From positions 1 to 19,119 of the forward strand of contig DUZD01000019.1 in assembly GCA_013349695.1 (NCBI GenBank): 19,119 nt of DNA, written 5' to 3'. The stretch is from Rhodospirillaceae bacterium. Lineage in GTDB: Bacteria > Pseudomonadota > Alphaproteobacteria > Rhodospirillales > 2-02-FULL-58-16. Shown one piece after another: positions 14,629-19,119 of this stretch. How positions within the stretch are numbered: position 1 is the first letter of the stretch; each line of letters starts with the position of its first letter. The notes beneath the pieces were generated by a model. The model worked only from the letters and a program-made list of their open reading frames with translations, did no database searches and had not been told where the DNA came from. The position numbers and the translations under genes were made by a program.

Positions 14629-14668
14629 CGTTCCGGCCGGCTTTGATCTATACTTCAAGATCAAGGAG

Positions 14669-15169
14669 ATGAATGGACTTACCGCCTTCCTCGATCGGCC
14701 CCGGCTGATATTCGCCGCCATTCTCATCATCAGCTTGGGGGCGCTCGCCAATGCTTATGTGGCGCAATATGTTTACGGCTTCGAGCCCTGTAGACTCTGC
14801 CTTTACCAGCGGGTGCCTTACGCCGTCACCGCCTTGCTGGCGATCATCGCCTTTTTTCTGGCTTCCGGAGGCGGACGGGTGGCGATGGCGGCGCTTTGCG
14901 CCGGCGCCTATTTGGCCGGCGCCGGGATCGCTTTTTATCATGTCGGCGTCGAGCAGCACTGGTGGCTGTCGGAATGCACCGGCGCCCTGGCCAGGGACCT
15001 GAGCATCGAAGAAATGAAAGCGCAACTGATGTCGAAACCACAGAAGCCCTGCGATGACGTGGAATGGACTTTCCTGGGTTTGTCCATGGCCACTTATAAC
15101 GCCGCTTTTTCGCTCGCCCTGGCCGCCGCCTCGCTTGCCGGGGCGCGGCTGTTGGCGAGGGCGCCATGA
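14669..15169 (+). CDS. dsbB: Disulfide bond formation protein DsbB
   Basis: DsbB is the inner-membrane quinone-dependent oxidase that reoxidises periplasmic DsbA. The 166-residue protein has four predicted membrane helices. The first periplasmic loop carries Cys41-x-x-Cys44 in EPCRLCLYQRVPY, the quinone-side redox pair, and the second loop carries Cys103 (ECTG) and Cys128 (KPCDD). The order and spacing are as in the family, followed by the conserved FLGLSMATYN. The spacing between Cys103 and Cys128 matches the longer alphaproteobacterial form. AAGGAG lies just before the ATG. Its stop overlaps the coq7 ATG (ATGA), which points to translational coupling. DsbA is not in the window. Confidence 0.95.
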   Translation: MNGLTAFLDRPRLIFAAILIISLGALANAYVAQYVYGFEPCRLCLYQRVPYAVTALLAIIAFFLASGGGRVAMAALCAGAYLAGAGIAFYHVGVEQHWWLSECTGALARDLSIEEMKAQLMSKPQKPCDDVEWTFLGLSMATYNAAFSLALAAASLAGARLLARAP

Positions 15170-15729
15170 AAAAAATCAAGAAACCGACTTTGCGGGACCG
15201 CCTGCCCGGCGACCCGACGAAAGAGCAGTTGATCGAACGCTTTATCCGCGTCGACCAAGCCGGCGAATACGGTGCCGTGCGAATTTACGAGGGGCAGTTG
15301 AGGGTGCTGGGCGCAACCGCCACGGCCCCCGTCATCCGCCGCATCGCCGAGCAGGAACAGCAGCATCTGGAAACCTTCAACGATCTCATCGGCAAGCGCC
15401 GGGCGCGGCCGACGGCGTTGCTGCCGATCTGGCATCTGGCCGGTTTTGCCCTCGGCGCCGGCACGGCGCTTTTGGGCAAGCGCGCCGCCATGGCTTGCAC
15501 CGTCGCCGTCGAGGAGGTCATCGAAGAACATTACGCCGGCCAGATCGAACAGCTGGACGCCGGCGAGGAGGAATTGAAGGAAATTTGCGAAACCTTCCGC
15601 CGCCATGAAACCGAGCACCGCGACATCGGCCTCGAGCACGGCGCCCGGCAGGCGCCCGGTTACCAACTGCTCACCACCGCCGTCAAGACCGGCTCGCGGC
15701 TAGCCATCTGGCTGTCGGAACGGATCTAG
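15166..15729 (+). CDS. coq7: Demethoxyubiquinone hydroxylase Coq7
   Basis: Coq7 is a membrane-associated diiron monooxygenase that hydroxylates demethoxyubiquinone at C6, the penultimate step of ubiquinone synthesis. The 187-residue protein shows the ferritin-like ligand set: Glu34 in DQAGEYGAVRIYEGQ, Glu64 and His67 in EQEQQH, Glu116 or Glu117 in VEEVIEEHY, and Glu148 and His151 in RHETEH. Length and order are as in bacterial Coq7 proteins, and UbiF-type flavin enzymes share none of this. The ATG overlaps the dsbB stop. The pairing is sensible because DsbB hands electrons to ubiquinone. It is likely the last gene of its transcript; an IS remnant follows. Confidence 0.95.
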   Translation: MKKIKKPTLRDRLPGDPTKEQLIERFIRVDQAGEYGAVRIYEGQLRVLGATATAPVIRRIAEQEQQHLETFNDLIGKRRARPTALLPIWHLAGFALGAGTALLGKRAAMACTVAVEEVIEEHYAGQIEQLDAGEEELKEICETFRRHETEHRDIGLEHGARQAPGYQLLTTAVKTGSRLAIWLSERI

Positions 15730-15741
15730 CCCTAATACTGT

Positions 15742-15769
15742 TAACTTAAAGCCAATAACTTAAAGCCAA
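15742..15769. repeat. Perfect 14-bp tandem duplication
   Basis: TAACTTAAAGCCAA occurs twice head to tail (15742-15755 and 15756-15769), starting 13 bases after the coq7 stop. It stands at the coq7-side edge of the region that holds the IS5-type remnant, so it may be a scar of the rearrangement that removed the 5' part of the element. Confidence 0.85.
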
Positions 15770-15899
15770 TTGCAAAACTGCGGAATCGTGCTGATTTTTC
15801 CGCTTTTGCGGCCTACTTCCGAGGCATCCGCGGTCACTTTCCGGTATAATCGGTTTGCGCAACCACAACCGGGAAGGGCTGCGGGCGTCCGCTACAACG

Positions 15900-16094
15900 A
15901 ACGGAGCACTGCCGAACCGGTCCCGGTCCCAACTCATCCCCCATGACAAGGAGGTCTACAAGGAAAGGCACCTCGTCGAATGCTTCATCTATACAATCAA
16001 GCGCTTCCGGTGCATCGCAACGCGTTACGAGAAGACCGGCACGGCATACATGGCCATGTTTTTTCTCGTAGGAGCGGTGATCTGGATGCATTAA
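15900..16094 (+). pseudogene. IS5-type transposase, C-terminal remnant
   Basis: The last 50 or so residues before TAA 16094 are a clear transposase C-terminus: YKERHLVECFIYTIKRF contains Y-x2-R-x3-E-x6-K, with the catalytic Glu of DDE transposases, followed by ATRYEKTGTAYMAMFFLVGAVIW. Everything upstream, including both catalytic Asp blocks, is missing or unrecognisable; the frame opens at a TTG with no ribosome site. Residues before position 15900 look unrelated. The best fit is the IS427 branch of IS5, from memory of that pattern. It is a dead fragment left after deletion or decay. Confidence 0.82.
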
Positions 16095-16108
16095 TTGTCA
16101 ACAGGTCC
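16095..16108. repeat. Presumed right terminal inverted repeat of the IS5-type remnant
   Basis: TTGTCAACAGGTCC follows the transposase stop directly. Read inward it is GGACCTGTTGACAA, which resembles IS ends in this group. No matching left end was found in the window, in line with loss of the left part of the element. Confidence 0.4.
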
Positions 16109-16243
16109 TAGCGCGCCGCTTTCCCGCCGCCAGCCAAGACGGCTTTCACGGCGGCCCACAAAGCGCTGATTTTCGAAGCCATGGCGGATGAATGGATGGG
16201 CCGGGCTCTCTGACGATGAATGGCCGAGGGAAGAGAAGACGGG

Positions 16244-17854
16244 ATGAAACCGGAGAAAGACGGCCCTGTTCCTAAATCGGCGTCCGGCGACGCCATCGCC
16301 ATCCATGTTAGAGGCGTCGCCGCCTTCCGGGAAGGGCGGATGGAAGAGGCGGCGGCGGCATTCCAAAGGGCGGCGATGATGGCGCCCGATGTCGCTGATT
16401 TCCACCTCAACCTGGGCGTCGCCTTGAAGGCGTTGGGGAGGCTCGGGGACTCCGTGGCATGCACCGTTCGCGCCATCGCCATCCGTCCCGACTATGCCGA
16501 AGCCCATTTCAATCTGGGCAACGTCCGCCAGCAACTGGGCGACATCGGCGCGGCGGCCGCCAGCTTTCGCCGCGCCGTCGAACTCAAGCCCGATTATGCC
16601 GAGGCCGACAACAATTTGGGACACCTGCTCGATACTCAGGGCCGCCACGACGAGGCCGTCGCCGCTTACCGGCGGGCATTGAGGGCCAGGCCAGGGTTCG
16701 TCGACGCCATCAACAACCTTGGCAACGCCTTGCTCAAGATGCACCGCTTGGACGAAGCCGTTGATTGCTTTCGCCGTGCCCTCGACGCCGATCCCGACAA
16801 CCCCCGCCTGCACCTTAACCTGGGCGGCGCCTTACAGGACGAGGGCAGGCTGGACGAGGCGCTTGCCTGTTATGACAAGGCCTTGTCCCTTGCCGCCGAT
16901 TGCGCCGATGCGCATCTGCGGCGGGCGGCGGCGCTGCTGCTTGGAGGGCGCTTCGAAGAAGGTTGGGCGGCCTACGGGTGGCGGTGGAAAAGCGCCGAGC
17001 ACGGAACCAGGATCCCGCCGCCGCCGGGGCCTCCGTGGGACGGCTCCAGCGTCGATGGCGGACGCATTCTGCTATGGACCGAACAGGGATTCGGCGACGC
17101 CATCCAGTTCGCCCGCTTCGCGCCTTTGGCGACGGCTCGGGGCGGCCGGGTGACGGTCGCCTGTAGCGGCCCTCTCATGCGGCTTTTCGGCTCCGTCGAC
17201 GCCGTCGACGGGATCATCGCCAGGGACGGCGAACCGCCTCCTTGCGACGCGCAGGCGCCGCTGATGGGCCTGGCCGGCATTTTCGGGACGACGCTGGCGA
17301 CGATTCCCGCCGACGTTCCTTATCTAGCCGCCGAACCGGCCCTGGCCGCAAAGTGGCGGGGTCGCTTGGCGGAGCCGGACGCGTTCAAGGCCGGTCTGGT
17401 CTGGGCCGGCAACCGCGAACACCGGAACGACCGCAACCGGTCGCTGCCGGTGGAGTTGCTGGAACCACTGCTTGATGTCCCGGGAGCGTCTTTTTTCAGT
17501 CTGCAGGTCGGCGAGGCGGCGGCCGAACTGACCCGCCTACCGGCCGGCTCGGTCCGTGACCTTTCGCCCGCTATCGCCGATTTCGCCGACACCGCGGCGG
17601 CCATCGCCAACCTGGACTTGATCATCTCGGTCGATACCGCCGTCGCCCATCTGGCCGGGGCGCTGGCGCGGCCGGTCTGGGTGCTTCTGCCTTTCGCCGC
17701 CGATTGGCGATGGCTGTTGAACCGCGGCGACAGTCCCTGGTATCCGACGGCGCGGCTGTTCCGGCAACAGGCGCCAGGCGATTGGCCGGGCGTGATCAAG
17801 GGCGTCAGGGAAGCCTTGTGCCGAGCCGTCGCCGCGGCGGTGCCCTTGCGGTGA
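16244..17854 (+). CDS. TPR protein with glycosyltransferase family 9-like C-terminal domain
   Basis: The protein, 536 residues from ATG 16244, has two parts. About residues 20-240 form six or more 34-residue tetratricopeptide repeats, with motifs such as AEAHFNLGNVRQQLGDIGAA and AINNLGNALLKMHRLDEAV, which bind partner proteins. About residues 260-520 look like the GT9/ADP-heptosyltransferase-like domain often fused to such repeats: RILLWTEQGFGDAIQFARF at its start, GLVWAGNREHRNDRNRSLP and ISVDTAVAHLAGALARPVWVLLP near the end. It is soluble and probably cytoplasmic. A purine-rich tract precedes 16244; ATG 16220 is possible but has no ribosome site. Many such proteins are linked to flagellin or surface glycosylation, but no such genes are adjacent here. 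It is bracketed by two broken IS elements. Confidence 0.85.
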   Translation: MKPEKDGPVPKSASGDAIAIHVRGVAAFREGRMEEAAAAFQRAAMMAPDVADFHLNLGVALKALGRLGDSVACTVRAIAIRPDYAEAHFNLGNVRQQLGDIGAAAASFRRAVELKPDYAEADNNLGHLLDTQGRHDEAVAAYRRALRARPGFVDAINNLGNALLKMHRLDEAVDCFRRALDADPDNPRLHLNLGGALQDEGRLDEALACYDKALSLAADCADAHLRRAAALLLGGRFEEGWAAYGWRWKSAEHGTRIPPPPGPPWDGSSVDGGRILLWTEQGFGDAIQFARFAPLATARGGRVTVACSGPLMRLFGSVDAVDGIIARDGEPPPCDAQAPLMGLAGIFGTTLATIPADVPYLAAEPALAAKWRGRLAEPDAFKAGLVWAGNREHRNDRNRSLPVELLEPLLDVPGASFFSLQVGEAAAELTRLPAGSVRDLSPAIADFADTAAAIANLDLIISVDTAVAHLAGALARPVWVLLPFAADWRWLLNRGDSPWYPTARLFRQQAPGDWPGVIKGVREALCRAVAAAVPLR

Positions 17855-18043
17855 TAAAAGTAAAAGACTCGAATCATGCTTTTTTTCCTACTCATTCCTC
17901 AGATTCAGGACAGCATGCCAGGAATTTACGAATAATTTCACTCTTGTCCAAAATAGCTTTTTCCTGAGGACGCCCTCCGTCTGATCGTGGCAAAAGCATG
18001 GTGCCAAAACCTTGCTTGCAATGATCATCAGGAGGGCTACGTC
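17855..18043. other. Gap containing the presumed left end of the IS4 element
   Basis: No gene is visible. The first part is AT-rich with a T-run at 17879-17886 after the TPR gene stop, without a convincing stem before it. Near 17990-18013 the sequence TGGCAAAAGCATGGTGCCA is an imperfect palindrome. Its complement begins TTTTGGCACCATGC, similar to the repeat unit inserted in the transposase gene. The true left inverted repeat of the IS cannot be fixed, because the right end lies outside the window. Confidence 0.35.
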
Positions 18044-19119
18044 ATGGCTAACGCCGCCAGTCTATTCAGTCAACTGCTTCGCCATTTCCCCCGTACGGAG
18101 TTCGCGTTACTGGTCAAGAAGCATGGCGCGGAACGACACGCCAAGGGCTTTGCCTGCTGGGACCAGTTCATCGCCATGTTGTTCCGCCATCTGGCACGGG
18201 CGGATAGTCCGCGCGAGATTTGCGGCGGCCTTTCGTGTTGTCTGGGCAAGCTGGCGCATCTCGGCGTGGGAAGGGCTCCTAAAAGATCGACGCTGTCCTA
18301 TGCTAATGAGCACCGCCCCACGGCGCTTTACGAGGACTTGTTTTGGACAGCCATGGAGCGGTTCCGGGGACAGGGGCGGCTTGGCGGCGGTAAGACCGGG
18401 TTCCGTTTCAAGAACAAGCTTCTGTCCCTGGATTCGACGACCGTGTCCTTGTGCTTGAACCTCTTTCCCTGGGCCAAATTCCGCCGCGCCAAGGGCGGCG
18501 TCAAGGTCCATGTCATGCTCGATCACGCTGATTACATGCCATCCTTCGTGCTGATCACCGAGGCCCGGCGCCACGATGTTACGGCGGCCAGGAAAATCCG
18601 CCTCGTAGCGGGTTCCATCGTCGCCATGGACCGGGTCTACAACGATTACACCCTGTTCGCCCGATTTTGGCCCATGCCAAATGGTTGGCGTTTTGGCCCA
18701 TGCCAAATGGTTGGCAATGGACCGAGGACGGCGTCTTTTTCGTCACCCGAATGAAGGAGAAAACCGTTTTCGAGGTGGTCGAGGAACGCAAACCACCAAA
18801 GAACCGCAACATCCTCTGCGACCGGATCATCCGCCCCGCCGGCATCAAGGCGGCTGCCAAATGCCCGCATTTACTGCGCCGCGTGGTGGTCTGGGACGCC
18901 GAGAAGGAGCGCCAGATCGTGCTGCTCACCAACCATCTCGACTTCGGGGCCACCACCATCGCCGCCATCTACAAGGAGCGCTGGCAGATCGAGCTCTTTT
19001 TCAAGGCGCTCAAGCAGAACCTCAAGGTCAAGACCTTCATCGGCACCACCGAGAACGCCCTTCGCATCCAGATTTGGACAGCCCTCATCGCCATGCTGTT
19101 GCTCAAATGGCTGCACCAC
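18044..19119 (+). pseudogene. IS4-family transposase, frameshifted by a repeat insertion and cut by the window end
   Basis: ATG 18044 follows AGGAGGG. The first 207 codons give an N-terminal DUF4372-like domain and the RNase H-like start, with the first catalytic Asp130 (LLSLDSTTVS) and second Asp196 (VAMDRVYND). A 53-bp insertion at 18665-18717 then shifts the frame; the original frame stops at 18752-18754. From 18718 the true continuation resumes in another frame (WTEDGVFFVTRMKE) and stays open to the window end. It contains the IS4 signature Y-x2-R-x3-E-x6-K in YKERWQIELFFKALK. All three DDE residues therefore survive but in two frames. Unless a programmed shift rescues it, no active enzyme is made. 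The C-terminus and right IS end lie beyond 19119. Confidence 0.87.
18665..18716. repeat. Two tandem 26-bp palindromic units inserted in the transposase gene
   Basis: Units at 18665-18690 and 18691-18716 differ only at their last base (G versus A). Each contains TTGGC-CCAT-GCCAA-ATGG-TTGGC, a chain of alternating complementary arms able to fold as TTGGC/GCCAA hairpins in either register. With one extra A at 18717 the insert is 53 bp and lies exactly between the codons for Arg207 and the Trp that family members have next. No other copy was noticed in the window. An expansion of an original repeat or insertion of a small palindromic element are both possible. Confidence 0.85.

Overview
The window looks like a chromosomal stretch from an alphaproteobacterium, probably Rhodospirillales-like. 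The basis is protein content: an Irr-type Fur regulator, an alphaproteobacterial-style RpoH, Coq7, a PomA/MotA-PomB/MotB pair, and a GlpC-like/DUF3501/rubrerythrin set. Coding DNA is GC-rich and several intergenic gaps are AT-rich. No taxonomic search was possible.

Layout. 1-1388: tail of an upstream gene, then a HlyD-type type I secretion adaptor. 1586-3173: flagellar stator pair motA-motB, with an in-frame TGA splitting motA. 3181-4005 (minus): an MBL-fold hydrolase, preceded by a CRP-like palindrome. 4132-5782 (minus): rpoH followed closely by a SAM hydroxide adenosyltransferase gene. 5783-6587: a long non-coding gap with a MITE-like element of about 288 bp. 6588-8763: divergent Mla lipid-transport genes, mlaA leftward and mlaC rightward, with a decayed second mlaC copy between them. 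8788-8845: a long hairpin. 8871-9857 (minus): a D-2-hydroxyacid dehydrogenase. 10088-10594: an exported SH3-domain protein. 10605-13622 (minus): irr, rubrerythrin, a two-[4Fe-4S] CCG-domain protein and DUF3501, read in that order. 13803-13890: a tRNA-Leu(CAA)-like gene with altered conserved positions. 14047-15729: a YqaA-like membrane protein, dsbB and coq7, the last two overlapping. 15742-16111: a tandem repeat and an IS5-type transposase remnant. 16244-17854: a TPR protein with a glycosyltransferase-9-like C-terminus. 18044-end: an IS4-family transposase gene broken by an insertion of two 26-bp palindromic repeat units.

How the genes work together. The clearest functional unit is the irr-rbr-FeS-DUF3501 cluster. 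It reads as an iron- or peroxide-responsive module in which the Fe-S protein could feed electrons to a rubrerythrin lacking its own rubredoxin domain; DUF3501 has no known function. MlaA and MlaC belong to outer-membrane lipid asymmetry maintenance. DsbB and Coq7 are tied by quinone chemistry, since DsbB reduces ubiquinone and Coq7 helps make it. The window has an unusual amount of decay: a nonsense codon in motA, a pseudogene copy of mlaC, a suspect tRNA and two broken transposases. Some of these could be sequencing errors.
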